DNA of 64,000 nucleotides from Clostridium ljungdahlii DSM 13528 (GCF_000143685.1 NC_014328.1:2356001-2420000); one strand, 5' to 3'. Numbered from the stretch's first letter, positions 34,663-44,238 are shown. Numbers and translations are program-made. Notes: generated by a model not told the origin, from the letters alone.

Positions 34663-35601
34663 TTAAAACCACTTTTTCCTCTTAAATATACATATAAGAA
34701 TGACTGCCACAATAAACATAATTATTACTACGTAATGACATCCATTTTCTATCTCCATAAATGGTATTCCTTTTAAGTTCATACCATAGATACTACTTAT
34801 GAGATCTAATGGTAAAAATATAGTAGCTATTACAGTAAAAACTTTCATGAGTTCATTGGTTTTATTTGCGGTTTCAGATTCAAAAGCTTCCCTCACTAAA
34901 GCTAGATCTTGAACCAAACTTTCAATACAAAACATAAGTTTTTCTATTTTTCTATTTAAATTGCTAAAGTATTCTAAGACGTCCTTTTCTATTACCAGAT
35001 TGTCATTCATAACCAAGCTATCTCCTATGTATATAAGTGGATTTAAATATTTTCTTATTTTATAAACTTGCCTTCTCAGGGTTATAAGACTATCTATCTG
35101 ATCATGTTTTGGGTTCTTTAAAACATCTATTTCAATTTTATCTGCTTTAACCTCTAGTGCAGATATTATATCATAGTTCTTTATAACTATTCTGTCTAAA
35201 ATATAGTAAAGTAATATAGATGCTCTCGAATTATCCTTTAGTAAAAAGCAATTTTTGGAGTCATATATATCTTGTATTAGATCATCTAATATATCAATCT
35301 TATCTTTGTATACAGTTATTATATACTTTCTACTTAAAAATACATTCAATTCTCTAGGAATAACTATTTCTTCTACATAATTGAGTACATTAAGTATTAT
35401 AAAGAGATACCCATTGAAAAAATTTATTTTTGATACTTGTGAAAAACTTTTACATTCCTCTATACTATCTCTATCTATGTCTACAAAATCCTTTAACTTT
35501 TCAATTTCATCTGCATGAAGTAATATCCAATAATGGCTGCTTGTAAAATCAATTTCTTCCGTAACTTCTTGAAAACCATTATCTATATCAAGTATTTTCA
35601 T
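34663..35601 (-). CDS. corA: CorA-family magnesium transporter
   Basis: The 312-aa protein has a large cytosolic N-domain with long helices. Two C-terminal membrane helices follow, the first ending in the family motif YGMN (SIYGMNLKGIP near 270-280), then YVVIIMFIVAVILICIFKRKKWF. CorA forms pentameric Mg2+/Co2+ channels. The start is preceded by GGTGGTGTTTTT. It stands alone, and no Mg-sensing leader was recognised. Confidence 0.92.
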   Translation of the reverse strand: MKILDIDNGFQEVTEEIDFTSSHYWILLHADEIEKLKDFVDIDRDSIEECKSFSQVSKINFFNGYLFIILNVLNYVEEIVIPRELNVFLSRKYIITVYKDKIDILDDLIQDIYDSKNCFLLKDNSRASILLYYILDRIVIKNYDIISALEVKADKIEIDVLKNPKHDQIDSLITLRRQVYKIRKYLNPLIYIGDSLVMNDNLVIEKDVLEYFSNLNRKIEKLMFCIESLVQDLALVREAFESETANKTNELMKVFTVIATIFLPLDLISSIYGMNLKGIPFMEIENGCHYVVIIMFIVAVILICIFKRKKWF

Positions 35602-35750
35602 AAAAACACCACCAATGTAAACATAAAAATAAGTTCATTCTTATTAGTGTGTTAATTTTAATTAGAAATAATTCATTACTTGACAGATGTAATTTTATGA
35701 CAAAAAACTATAGTATAAAAATACTATAACAGTAGAATTAAACAAAATAA

Positions 35751-35803
35751 AAAAAGTATTGTCCATGAACCCTCTTAGCAATATAAAGGACGCAATACTT
35801 TTA
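35751..35803 (-). terminator. Terminator of the hprK/fau operon
   Basis: AAAGTATTG(CG)TCC pairs with GGA-CAATACTTT around a long loop, followed by TTTTTTT on the minus strand. It lies 53 bp after the cyclo-ligase stop. Confidence 0.75.
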
Positions 35804-35855
35804 ATATCTAGTTATAAATATTTTAAATAGATAATATAATAACATTGTAAATATT

Positions 35856-36401
35856 TTAATCAGAAATGATACCATCTATAAACATATCATGTTCTTCCAT
35901 TGGGACTTCATCTAGTACCTGAAACCTATATGCAAGGGCAATTTTTTTGGAGTCCTCCCTAAGCTTTTTAAAGAACCTATCATAATATCCTCCTCCATAT
36001 CCAACTCTCCCACCTCTTTTATCAAAGGCTACTCCTGGAATATAACACAAATCTATAGAGGATTCCTTTACTTTAAATTTTGTATCTTCTGGTTCCAATA
36101 TACCATATGCCCCACTTTTTAATTCACTAAAATCATGTATTCTAACTGCAATCATTCCATCCTCTTTGGATATAACTTTAGGAACACAAATATTTTTTCC
36201 CTGCTCAAGTGCCTTTTTTATAATTCTATGAGTGTCCACTTCACTTCCATAACTTACAAATATAAATATACTGTTAGCCTTATTATATTCTTCACTTTTT
36301 ATAACCTTTTGAAGTACGCTATTGTCCAATTTTCCTTTTTGTAAATTAGATAATTTATTTCTCTCTTCTTTCATTTTCTTTCTTATAATATTCTTATCCA
36401 T
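35856..36401 (-). CDS. 5-formyltetrahydrofolate cyclo-ligase
   Basis: The 181-aa enzyme has an N-terminal IRKKMKEERNKLS and a C-terminal ATP/metal motif DKRGGRVGYGGGYYDRFF near 130-147. It converts 5-formyl-THF to 5,10-methenyl-THF with ATP, recycling folate for one-carbon metabolism. The ATG at 36401 follows AGGAAGAAGA and overlaps the last 8 bp of hprK, so translation is coupled. The upstream in-frame ATG inside hprK is unlikely. Confidence 0.92.
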   Translation of the reverse strand: MDKNIIRKKMKEERNKLSNLQKGKLDNSVLQKVIKSEEYNKANSIFIFVSYGSEVDTHRIIKKALEQGKNICVPKVISKEDGMIAVRIHDFSELKSGAYGILEPEDTKFKVKESSIDLCYIPGVAFDKRGGRVGYGGGYYDRFFKKLREDSKKIALAYRFQVLDEVPMEEHDMFIDGIISD

Positions 36402-37314
36402 TCTTCTTCCTCGCCACCTCATTTATTCTTTCACTTATTACATCTACAGGAGTTACATTTGATATAAGACTGTATCTGTAATTTGCTGCAGCGGCCTCTA
36501 TTATGACTGCCAGGTTTCTTCCTGGTCTAATTGGAATTTTCAATTTTCTTACAGGTACATTTAATATATTTAAATACTCCTTGTCTATTCCAAGTCTATC
36601 ATAATTTTCATCTTCCTTCCACTGTTCCAGATATATTATCATATTAATATCCTTTGCCTTAAGTACAGAACTCAATCCATAAAGGGCAGGTATATCAATT
36701 ATCCCCATTCCTCTAACTTCTATCATCCCTGAAGTAATATACGGCGATGTTCCATGAAGCACCCCGTCTATTTGCTTTATATCTACTGCATCATCTGCTA
36801 CTAAACGATGTCCCCTTTTTATAAGTTCAAGTGCAGTTTCACTTTTTCCTATACCACTTTCTCCAGTTATAAGTATTCCAATACCATAAACATCTACAAG
36901 CACGCCATGTATCCTTGTTTCAGGTGCTAATTTGTCATCTAAATAATTCATAACCTTATTTATAAACCTTGTAGATATACTATCAGTTCTTAGTATCCAC
37001 CTTTTATTCAAGATAGCACTCTCTAAAAACTCCTTATGGGGTGCTAAATTCCTAGTTATTATGGTACATGGATTGTCAAATTCAAAATATTTTCCCAGCC
37101 TTTTTTTCCTAAGCTCAGGCTGCATAGCATCTAAAAAACTCCATTCCGCCTTACCCACTATCTGGACTCTCTCATTAGCATAATAATTATAAAACCCACT
37201 AAATTGAAGTCCAGGTCTATTTATATCGCTTTCCTTTATTTCGTTTATATTTTCTCCTCTATTTATAACTTCCAAATTTAAATCATTTATAATATCTACT
37301 ACTGTTACTGGCAT
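36394..37314 (-). CDS. hprK: HPr kinase/phosphorylase
   Basis: A 306-aa bifunctional enzyme with the Walker A GESGIGKSETALELIKRGHRLVADD near 152-176, where the His and Asp are catalytic, and the family signature EVRGMGIIDIPALYG near 203-217. It phosphorylates Ser46 of HPr and reverses this, controlling carbon catabolite repression. The start follows AGAGGTGAGAAA, 11 bp after a DUF896 gene. It is a little upstream of the cyclo-ligase gene in one operon. Confidence 0.96.
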   Translation of the reverse strand: MPVTVVDIINDLNLEVINRGENINEIKESDINRPGLQFSGFYNYYANERVQIVGKAEWSFLDAMQPELRKKRLGKYFEFDNPCTIITRNLAPHKEFLESAILNKRWILRTDSISTRFINKVMNYLDDKLAPETRIHGVLVDVYGIGILITGESGIGKSETALELIKRGHRLVADDAVDIKQIDGVLHGTSPYITSGMIEVRGMGIIDIPALYGLSSVLKAKDINMIIYLEQWKEDENYDRLGIDKEYLNILNVPVRKLKIPIRPGRNLAVIIEAAAANYRYSLISNVTPVDVISERINEVARKKNG

Positions 37315-37325
37315 TTTCTCACCTC

Positions 37326-37508
37326 TTAATTGAGTTCATCTTCATTAGATTTTGGCTGTATAGCTCCAAGTTGAGCTCTTAAATTTTTCTTTATATTGTT
37401 TATATATTTCTCTCTAAGTCTTCTCTGTTCCTCTTTTTCATCTTCTGTAAGTTGTGAAGTTTTACTCTTTTTATAAAGAAAATTTATTCTTTCAGTTAAT
37501 TTGTCCAT
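37326..37508 (-). CDS. DUF896 (YnzC-like) small protein
   Basis: A 60-aa helical protein (MDKLTERINFLYKKSKTSQLTEDEKEEQRRLREKYI..., ending IQPKSNEDELN) that matches the YnzC/UPF0291 family. In Bacillus the homologue is a small LexA-controlled protein of unknown role. The ATG at 37508 has an AGGAG 13 bases upstream, a bit far; a longer frame to 37586 has no family similarity. It heads the hprK operon. Next to the DnaA-box-like array, its promoter region may be shared with that array. Confidence 0.8.
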   Translation of the reverse strand: MDKLTERINFLYKKSKTSQLTEDEKEEQRRLREKYINNIKKNLRAQLGAIQPKSNEDELN

Positions 37509-37707
37509 TTTATAGCTGCAGCTCCTAACTTTATAATTTATATACTTATTCAATTTTATTTTCCACAAATCACTCCATATTGTCAACTATTTTTATAACA
37601 GTTAATATAGTAAGTTTATAAATATGATAAAAACTTTTAGACATTATTTTGACTTGTAAAATTTATCCATGGTTATTTATATCAGTATATGAAGACATTT
37701 TTTTCTT

Positions 37708-37750
37708 TTTTCCACATTTTCTCCACAGAATAATCCACACCTTATCTACA
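37708..37750 (+). promoter_or_regulatory. Tandem array of four DnaA-box-like 9-mers
   Basis: TTTTCCACA (37708), TTCTCCACA (37719), TAATCCACA (37731) and TTATCTACA (37742) each differ from TTATCCACA by one base. All point the same way at 11, 12 and 11 bp steps, about one helical turn. A weaker TTATCCATG lies at 37663. The array is 116 bp before the Spo0E-like gene and 200 bp from the DUF896 start. The rest of the gap 37509-37865 shows no other feature. Confidence 0.6.
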
Positions 37751-37865
37751 GAAATTATGTTTATTTTTGTAATATACTGCAAATTGGTGACTAATAAAAG
37801 ATATGGTTATTTTCTTATTATCTGGTAAAATATAAGAGTACAAAGTTTCTTGTGGAGGAATGATA

Positions 37866-38030
37866 ATGAATGATAATTTGAGAATTTTAGATGTTGAAAT
37901 AAACAATCTAAAGGAAACTTTATATCTATTAATGAAAACTAGTAGTCTTACGGATGAAATTGTTGTAAAGTGCAGTGAAAAGTTGGACAGGCTAATTCTA
38001 CAATACCAAAAGGAAAATAAATTTAGTTAA
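37866..38030 (+). CDS. Spo0E-like aspartyl-phosphate phosphatase
   Basis: A 54-aa protein of the Spo0E family: two helices, the first ILDVEINNLKETLYLLM, and the second with CSEKLDRLILQYQKE, which carries the S-x-x-LD motif of the family. Spo0E-type enzymes dephosphorylate Spo0A~P and so delay sporulation. The ATG at 37866 lies seven bases after GGAGG; another ATG two codons earlier abuts the ribosome site. It has its own terminator. The upstream DnaA-box-like array suggests control by replication state. Confidence 0.82.
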   Translation: MNDNLRILDVEINNLKETLYLLMKTSSLTDEIVVKCSEKLDRLILQYQKENKFS

Positions 38031-38057
38031 TTTATTTTAACTGAATTTTATTTTTTT
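38019..38057 (+). terminator. Terminator of the Spo0E-like gene
   Basis: AAATTTAGTTAA and TTAACTGAATTT (one G-T pair) with a 6-base loop, followed by a TATTTTTTT run. It overlaps the stop codon. Confidence 0.72.
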
Positions 38058-38250
38058 CTATTTGTTTTTCTTTTCAAATTTATTCTTTTCAATATACTTA
38101 AAATCATTACATTTCATTTGAATTTTAAGGTATAGATATTTAAACCATATATGTAAAATTAAAATAGAATAATGCTTAAAATAAATTCTAAAAATAACAT
38201 TGAACTTAAATTTTCATTTTACCAAAAGTTAAATTAGGGAGGTAACTTAA

Positions 38251-39150
38251 ATGGACGTTAGTGTAATAGGTGTCCCTATCTTTTTTGGTTCTGACAGAAA
38301 AGGTACAGAATACGGCCCTGGAAAATTGAGGCAAAAAAAATTAATATACATTTTAAATAAAAGTGGTCATACAATTTATGATACGGGAGATATCCCCGTT
38401 TTAGATATACCTGAGAGCGAAAAATACACATATAATTCTCATATGAAATATTTAAAACCTATACTAAATGCAAACAAAAATCTAGCTCATCAGGTTTACA
38501 GTTCACTATGTGCCCATAGTTTTCCTTTAACTATAGGCGGTGATCATTCTATAGGACTTGGAAGTCTTTCAGGTACAAGCAAATATAACAAAAATATTGG
38601 AGTTGTATGGTTAGATGCTCATGGCGATATAAATACAGACAAGACTTCTCCATCAGGTAATGTGCATGGAATGCCCCTTTCAGCTGCTATGGGCTTTGGA
38701 TATGATAAGCTTTCTGATCTTTATTATAAAGGTCCTAAAGTAAAACCGCAAAATGTATTTATACTAGGTGCTAGGTCATTAGATAAAGGAGAACTGGATT
38801 TTTTAAAAGAACAAAATATAAACATATACTCAACTCGTGATATACATTCAATGAGCATAAAAAATGTAATGGAGGAGATTGGTTCAAAACTAAAAAGAAA
38901 CGGCATACAATCTCTTCATTTTAGTTTCGACATAGATGTTTTAAATCCTCAATTAGTTCCTGGAACAGGCACTCCAGTAAAAAAAGGCATAAACATTATA
39001 GAAGTTAAGTATATATTGAAATATTTAATGGAAACTGGTCTAGTAAAGTCCATGGATATAGTAGAATTAAATCCTAAGTTAGATGAAAATGATAAAACTT
39101 CTGATTTATGTATAGATTTGCTTTCCTGGACTTTTCAGCATTTAAAATAA
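38251..39150 (+). CDS. rocF: Arginase
   Basis: A 299-aa ureohydrolase with all dimanganese motifs: TIGGDHSIGLGS (H99), WLDAHGDINT (D122, H124, D126) and the later SFDIDVLNPQLVPGTGTP (two Asp) near 226-243. The SGNVHGMPLSAAMG loop is typical of arginase rather than agmatinase. It hydrolyses arginine to ornithine and urea. The start follows GGGAGGTAACTTAA. No other arginine genes are adjacent; arginase is less common in clostridia than the deiminase path, so local physiology is not evident. Confidence 0.9.
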   Translation: MDVSVIGVPIFFGSDRKGTEYGPGKLRQKKLIYILNKSGHTIYDTGDIPVLDIPESEKYTYNSHMKYLKPILNANKNLAHQVYSSLCAHSFPLTIGGDHSIGLGSLSGTSKYNKNIGVVWLDAHGDINTDKTSPSGNVHGMPLSAAMGFGYDKLSDLYYKGPKVKPQNVFILGARSLDKGELDFLKEQNINIYSTRDIHSMSIKNVMEEIGSKLKRNGIQSLHFSFDIDVLNPQLVPGTGTPVKKGINIIEVKYILKYLMETGLVKSMDIVELNPKLDENDKTSDLCIDLLSWTFQHLK

Positions 39151-39177
39151 GAAAGGGACATTGCCCTTCCTTATTTT
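39144..39177. terminator. Bidirectional terminator, arginase / flavodiiron protein
   Basis: AAAATAAGAAAGGG and CCCTTCCTTATTTT pair (one mismatch) around a 6-base loop, with A/T tails on both sides. It overlaps both stop codons. Confidence 0.85.
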
Positions 39178-40351
39178 AAAGTAAATCTAAAAATTCATTT
39201 ATAAATTTGTCTGCTTCTTTTAGCTTTTCCTCATTAGGTACAAATTTGAACCTAAAACCACTGGCTACCTTAAATTTCAGTGACTTTAATCTTTCTGTTA
39301 ACATAGGCACACCTTCACCGCTCCATCCATAAGAACCAAATGCACCAGCTGCCTTTCCTCTATTTGTTATAGCACATACAAGTGAAAGCATATCCCATGC
39401 AGGTTTCACTGCATCCTGATTTATAGTAGGTGATCCCACTAATATACCTGAAGCTCCTTCAATGAGAGAAATAGCCTCTTCCATAGGAATAGAAGTTATT
39501 TCATGTGCTTCTGCCTTTATTCCTCTTGAATTAATTACATTTTCTATATATCTGGCAACTTTTTCTGTATTTCCATAAGCTGATATATAAAATATTTGAA
39601 CATTTTTTTCTTTAGATTCTGTAAGAGCCCACTTTCTATAGGATTCAATAGATTTCTTTATATCATCTATATGAACAGGTCCATGACTTGGGCCTACCAT
39701 ATCAAAATCTAAATTTTTAATTTTATCAAGTCCCATAAGTACAAATTTTTTAAATGGTCCCATTATTACATCAAAGTAATATTTCATCTCATGATCATAA
39801 TCAGCTGAATTATCAGTAATTGAACCTTTAGGGCAATAGTGACATCCTAGAAAATCACAAGTAAATAATACTTTTCTATTTTGTATATAAGTAAACATCG
39901 TATCAGGCCAGTGTAAATTTGGTGACTTTATAAATTGCAAATTAATCTTTCCAAGACTCAATTCATTTGGAGCTTCCATGCTCTTAAATTCTTTATTTGT
40001 TATATCCTTTAAATACATCAATGCTGCTTTAGTACCTACTACAACAGCTTCAGGATATAAGTCAATGAGTTTTGCAAGTGATCCACTATGATCAAGTTCT
40101 GTATGTTGTACTATTATGTAGTCAATATTTCTTTTGCCTATTATACCTTTTATATTTGATATATATTTTTCAAAAAAAACACCTTTATCCTTTACAGTAT
40201 CTATTACTGCTACTTTTTCATCATCAATTAAATAAGAATTATAAGTACTTCCTTCTTTAGTATTCATTATTATGTCAAAGATTTTTAGTTCAGGATCTTT
40301 TACACCAATCCAATAAATATTTTCTTTTAATTTTACATTTTCCATAGTCAT
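39176..40351 (-). CDS. fprA: Flavodiiron protein (FprA-type A flavoprotein)
   Basis: This 391-aa protein has a metallo-beta-lactamase-like domain with the di-iron ligands QHTELDH (H83, E85, D87, H88), [15 protein letters not shown] and SHGPVH. The C-terminal flavodoxin domain starts at [17 protein letters not shown] near 255. FprA reduces O2 (or NO) to water, protecting strict anaerobes. The ATG at 40351 is preceded by GGATGGTGA; an ATG two codons later is also possible. It is monocistronic and shares a terminator with arginase. Confidence 0.94.
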   Translation of the reverse strand: MTMENVKLKENIYWIGVKDPELKIFDIIMNTKEGSTYNSYLIDDEKVAVIDTVKDKGVFFEKYISNIKGIIGKRNIDYIIVQHTELDHSGSLAKLIDLYPEAVVVGTKAALMYLKDITNKEFKSMEAPNELSLGKINLQFIKSPNLHWPDTMFTYIQNRKVLFTCDFLGCHYCPKGSITDNSADYDHEMKYYFDVIMGPFKKFVLMGLDKIKNLDFDMVGPSHGPVHIDDIKKSIESYRKWALTESKEKNVQIFYISAYGNTEKVARYIENVINSRGIKAEAHEITSIPMEEAISLIEGASGILVGSPTINQDAVKPAWDMLSLVCAITNRGKAAGAFGSYGWSGEGVPMLTERLKSLKFKVASGFRFKFVPNEEKLKEADKFINEFLDLL

Positions 40352-40513
40352 TCACCATCCTATTTTTTTAATATGAATACATTTATATTTTATCTAACTA
40401 TTGATATTCTATCACATAATTTTAAAAATGTAAAACTAAATATTTGGTAATAATAATTATTAATATAATTTTAACTTATATATATTGTTGTATTGACGAA
40501 ATTAAAATTATAA

Positions 40514-42811
40514 CTAAACATTCTTAATAAGTTTAGACTTTTTACCTGAATAAAATATATATTCCATATGAAGTGCCCTTGTAAGAACTACATATAATAT
40601 CTTTCTATCAAGCTCATTTTCACCATAATTTTCTTCGCTGCAATTGTAAATTACACTACAGTCAAACTCCAATCCTTTTGTCATATAAGATGGAATTATT
40701 ATGTTTTCAAAACTTAAATTATTGTCATTTTCCCTTACCAAACTCCAACTATAAGAACTGTACTTTTTTAAATACTCTCTGATTTTCTTACACTGATCAT
40801 AGGTCTTACCTATAACAGCTATGCTTTTTTTGCCCACACTGTAAACTTCCTCTACAATCCTATCTAAAGCATCACCAAATTCTCTATTGTTTTTAAATTC
40901 TATTACTTGTGGTACTTTGCCATGTCTAAGCACTGGTACTGCAGGTTTTAGATTGTTTTTCTGAAGCTTAAGAACCTTATTTGCAAATTTTATTATTTCC
41001 ATTGTAGAACGATAACTGTGTTCAAGTTGAGTATATTTTGCATTAGAATCAAATACATCTTCTATTAAATTTTTCCAACTAGTTATTCCTTTATAATAGT
41101 ATATACCCTGTCCTAAATCTCCAACTATAGTCATGGAATCATTTATGCTAATTTCCTTTAAAATGATCATCTGAAAAGCACTATAATCCTGCGCCTCATC
41201 CACTACAATGTGCTTATATTTAAATTTTTTAGAAACTCCTTCTATTTTAAATTTTAAGTAGCAAAGAGGAGCCAAATCATCACTATCTATTACTTTTTTT
41301 TCTCTATTTTCCTTTACTTCCTGTCTTATATTATTCCATATGTTGTTTGAAATATTTCCCTTTATAATTCTATCAAATACTTCTTTGTCATTTAAAAATT
41401 CTTCATAGAGGTTTTCTGTATCAATCTCACTCCATCTATTAAAATAACATTCAAAAGCCTGTATTGCCCTATTTTTAGTATCTTTCTTCTTTTTATCTCT
41501 CTCATTATATACACCCGTGAGTGTCCTTCTCCTATCTGGACCATCCTCCATGCTTTTCTTTAGTCTTGCAATCATATATTCATAATAAAAATCTATTTTG
41601 TCCATTATTTTATTTATCTTATCATCTATCTTCAGCAGAAAATACCTCTTTATCTCATGCTTCCTATTATTTATAGGCAAATGTTTCATATCACTTGAAT
41701 ACAATCTACATATTTCTTCTTTGTTAAACAGGATATAATTATCTATCTTTATATCATCAATATTTACATCTCTTTCTTCTATATATTCTATATACCTATC
41801 AATTAAATTTTTATATAAAATGCTTCCTCTAACGCGACTGGATTCAAGTGTGTTTTCTACACCACTGTATTTTTTATTTTCTATTATACTGGACAGCTTT
41901 TTATCTTTGGTATATACTTTGCTTTTTAAATTCAACATCTGGCAGCACATTTTTTCAAAGGTTACCTGCTTGACTTTTTCTATGCCTAAATTTGGAAGTA
42001 CATCTGAAATATAATTTAAAAACAATTTATTAGGGGCTACAACTACAATATCTTCCCCTTGAATTTTACCTTTATATCTATAAAGTAGGTAGGCAAGCCT
42101 ATGAAGTGCTACTGTGGTTTTTCCAGAACCTGCAGATCCTTGAACTACAAGTGAAATATTTTTTTCAGTTCTTATTATATTGTTTTGCTCCTTTTGTATG
42201 GTAGCAACTACATCTTTAAGTTTGCTATTTGCACTTTGTTCCAAATTTATTTTTAAAAATTCATCTACTAAGACATTTTCACTTTCATCCGCAGATTGAA
42301 GTATTATTTCATTTATTCCCTCATCAAAAGCATCCTTTAATTTTCCATCTTCAATCAAGAATTTTCTCTTTAAATTAAGTTCTCCATTTATTATGCCTTG
42401 AGGAGATCTATAAAAGGTTTCTCCTGAAACCCCACTATAATAAAGATCTGCTAAAGGAGCCCTCCAGTCAATTACCTTTTCATCCCCTTTTTCCATATCT
42501 CCAAGTCCAAATTTTCCTATATAGAAAGTCTCTTCTTCCCCTTTGTATTCTCTAAAATCTACTCTTCCAAAATAAGGTTTATTCTTACTTTCCATATATT
42601 TTTCAAGATTCTTATGAGTTATATTATATAACTTTTCTTTTGTTTCCAGTTCTTCGTTATATTTACCTCTGGATTGTTTTCTAAGTCCATCTATAATTAT
42701 TTTTAACTTTTCATCTTCCGAATTTACGTTTTTAATCTGAGTATCTATCCAATTCAAGGTTTCTTCTAAATGTTCCTTTTCATTTTTCATATCTATAACA
42801 TTTATAGCCAT
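40514..42811 (-). CDS. helD: UvrD/Rep-family helicase of the HelD type
   Basis: A 765-aa superfamily 1 protein with an N-terminal coiled-coil arm (NEKEHLEETLNWIDTQIKNVNSEDEKL). It has Walker A VQGSAGSGKTTVALHRLAYLLYR near 205, a large insertion, Walker B HIVVDEAQDYSAFQ near 540, VGDLGQGIYYYKG, and motif VI VLTRALHMEYIF at the end. This plan fits HelD, which removes stalled RNA polymerase from DNA in Bacillus. The ATG at 42811 follows GGGAGGGAAGAG; a 32-residue upstream extension is hydrophobic and unlikely. The alternative would be a DNA helicase IV-like role. Confidence 0.87.
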   Translation of the reverse strand: MAINVIDMKNEKEHLEETLNWIDTQIKNVNSEDEKLKIIIDGLRKQSRGKYNEELETKEKLYNITHKNLEKYMESKNKPYFGRVDFREYKGEEETFYIGKFGLGDMEKGDEKVIDWRAPLADLYYSGVSGETFYRSPQGIINGELNLKRKFLIEDGKLKDAFDEGINEIILQSADESENVLVDEFLKINLEQSANSKLKDVVATIQKEQNNIIRTEKNISLVVQGSAGSGKTTVALHRLAYLLYRYKGKIQGEDIVVVAPNKLFLNYISDVLPNLGIEKVKQVTFEKMCCQMLNLKSKVYTKDKKLSSIIENKKYSGVENTLESSRVRGSILYKNLIDRYIEYIEERDVNIDDIKIDNYILFNKEEICRLYSSDMKHLPINNRKHEIKRYFLLKIDDKINKIMDKIDFYYEYMIARLKKSMEDGPDRRRTLTGVYNERDKKKKDTKNRAIQAFECYFNRWSEIDTENLYEEFLNDKEVFDRIIKGNISNNIWNNIRQEVKENREKKVIDSDDLAPLCYLKFKIEGVSKKFKYKHIVVDEAQDYSAFQMIILKEISINDSMTIVGDLGQGIYYYKGITSWKNLIEDVFDSNAKYTQLEHSYRSTMEIIKFANKVLKLQKNNLKPAVPVLRHGKVPQVIEFKNNREFGDALDRIVEEVYSVGKKSIAVIGKTYDQCKKIREYLKKYSSYSWSLVRENDNNLSFENIIIPSYMTKGLEFDCSVIYNCSEENYGENELDRKILYVVLTRALHMEYIFYSGKKSKLIKNV

Positions 42812-42950
42812 ATCTCTTCCCTCCCATATACTATAGAAGTCTATAGTTTTTACAATAAATATACAAGTACAAAAATAAATTTTATATTTAATAACACCAT
42901 ATGTCAAGATAAGAAGACCTTACTCATGTCTCATCCAAAAACTTCCTTTA

Positions 42951-42979
42951 TTGATTGTTTAAGCAAATAACTGTATAAT
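42951..42979 (+). promoter_or_regulatory. Sigma-A promoter of the peptide deformylase gene
   Basis: TTGATT (42951-42956) and a perfect TATAAT (42974-42979) with 17-bp spacing, 33 bp before the TTG start. Confidence 0.78.
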
Positions 42980-43011
42980 TTAAATATACTTACTTAGAGG
43001 AGGTAATACAT

Positions 43012-43482
43012 TTGGCCGTAAGAGAAATATTGAAGTTTGGTGATAAATTACTTAGAAAAGTCAGCAGAAAAGTCAAAAACATAGATGAAGAAACTTTAGG
43101 TATTGTACAAGATTTGAAGGATACTTTATATGCTAGTTCTGGAGTTGGATTATCTGCTCCACAGATAGGGATTCTTAAGAGAATAATATTTATTGATTTG
43201 GGAAAAGAAAATACCGATCCTGTAGTCTTAATAAACCCTAAAATAGTAAAAAAAATGGGTAGAAATGAAGGCCCAGAAGGCTGCCTAAGTTATAATGGTC
43301 ATGAGGGCATTGTAGTTAGACCTAAAAAAGTAATTGTAGTAGGTGAAGATATAAATGGAAATGAGGTTAGATACAATGCAGAAGGACTATTTGCCAGGGC
43401 TTTTTGTCATGAAATAGATCATTTAGATGGTGTTTTATATACAGATAAGGCAAAGAAAGTATACAAAGTAGATGAGTTCTAA
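43012..43482 (+). CDS. def: Peptide deformylase
   Basis: The 156-aa metalloenzyme has the three PDF motifs: GVGLSAPQIG near 43-52, EGCLS near 87-91 with the metal Cys, and HEIDHLDGVLY near 129-139. It removes formyl from new protein N-termini. Translation begins at a TTG nine bases after GAGGAGG, giving AVREILKFGDKLLRK, which is the family N-terminus. It stands alone here rather than with fmt and priA, so it may be a second copy. Confidence 0.94.
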   Translation: MAVREILKFGDKLLRKVSRKVKNIDEETLGIVQDLKDTLYASSGVGLSAPQIGILKRIIFIDLGKENTDPVVLINPKIVKKMGRNEGPEGCLSYNGHEGIVVRPKKVIVVGEDINGNEVRYNAEGLFARAFCHEIDHLDGVLYTDKAKKVYKVDEF

Positions 43483-43508
43483 TTGCACTAATTACATCAG
43501 CAAAAAAT

Positions 43509-43640
43509 CTAAATTCTTTTGAAACTCGTACCATTTGCTCCTAAAGGTCCCCAAATCCCTGAAGTAAATTCGAGATTTATATTACAGGCAGCATTTAAAT
43601 CTTTAAACTCCTTAGAAACATTATAAACAACTAATTTCAT
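43509..43640 (-). pseudogene. ABC transporter ATPase, N-terminal remnant
   Basis: The minus-strand ATG at 43640 follows GGAGGAAAAATAT and encodes 43 residues, MKLVVYNVSKEFKDLNAACN... then GIWGPLGANGTSFKRI. This is an ABC ATPase start that breaks off exactly at the Walker A loop (GPLGANG then G-K-T/S missing). The remaining 200 or so residues are absent. It is probably a remnant of a BcrA-like exporter gene, as fragments of a kinase and a regulator lie beside it. Confidence 0.7.
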
Positions 43641-43712
43641 ATATTTTTCCTCCTTAATTAAGGTAATAAAGAATCCTTATGACTATATGCTATAGCATTC
43701 TTTAACAAGTTG

Positions 43713-43919
43713 TTAAACACCAACGTAAATCTTCATATTAGGAGGCAGATTTATATCAAATTTTAAGTTTTTATCACGAAGCATAGAATATATTTCTTCA
43801 GTCAACTGTTCTAAGAAAAAATCTGCATCTAATAAACTTTTATTTAAAGGAATTTCCTGAAGATTAAATCGAGTAAATACATAAGTACGCAGATTTTTCT
43901 GTGTTGTTATAAAAAGCAT
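43713..43919 (-). pseudogene. Sensor histidine kinase remnant
   Basis: About 68 residues. FTRFNLQEIPLNKSLLDADFFLEQLTEEIYSMLRDKNLKFDINLPPNMKIYV matches the stretch between the phosphoacceptor helices and the ATPase domain of VanS/BcrS-like kinases. Neither the H box nor the N, G1 or G2 boxes are present. The first codon has no ribosome site. I read it as a decayed gene in the same strand order as the neighbouring ATPase and response-regulator fragments. Confidence 0.6.
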
Positions 43920-44064
43920 ACCATTTAATTTGAAGAATATGCAATTATTAGAAGAGCCTTAATAGAATACCGATTTTTTCAACGCTCAAATGATTGTAGT
44001 ATTTACTTGATAAAAGAATAATTACACTTTTACTCGGTAAAAATAATCTATGAGGTGATAAAAC

Positions 44065-44238
44065 ATGTCTCATATAAAACAAGAAATTAATAAAAATGGA
44101 AACATGCAAAATGGAAAAGAGATAAATTTAGGAGCTTCAGATATAGTAAATGGTGCTGGACCTCAATATACTATTAAAGAAGTTGAAATGGAGTCACAAA
44201 TTGAAGAGGTATTAGAAGAAAGCAAAAAACACAGCTAA
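44065..44238 (+). CDS. Small hypothetical protein, 57 aa
   Basis: A 57-aa hydrophilic, acidic C-terminal peptide (MSHIKQEINKNGNMQ... to ...QIEEVLEESKKHS), starting ten bases after GAGGTGAT and ending in a strong terminator. It has no cysteine, membrane helix or motif I recognise. It is the only rightward gene in the decayed transporter/two-component locus. A peptide substrate of the lost exporter is conceivable but unproven; it could also be a leftover. Confidence 0.5.
   Translation: MSHIKQEINKNGNMQNGKEINLGASDIVNGAGPQYTIKEVEMESQIEEVLEESKKHS

Noticed and set aside
37663..37750. Chromosomal replication origin
   Set aside because: DnaA-box-like sites are present, but dnaA, dnaN, recF and gyr genes are absent, and there is no clear unwinding element, so a regulatory array is more likely.
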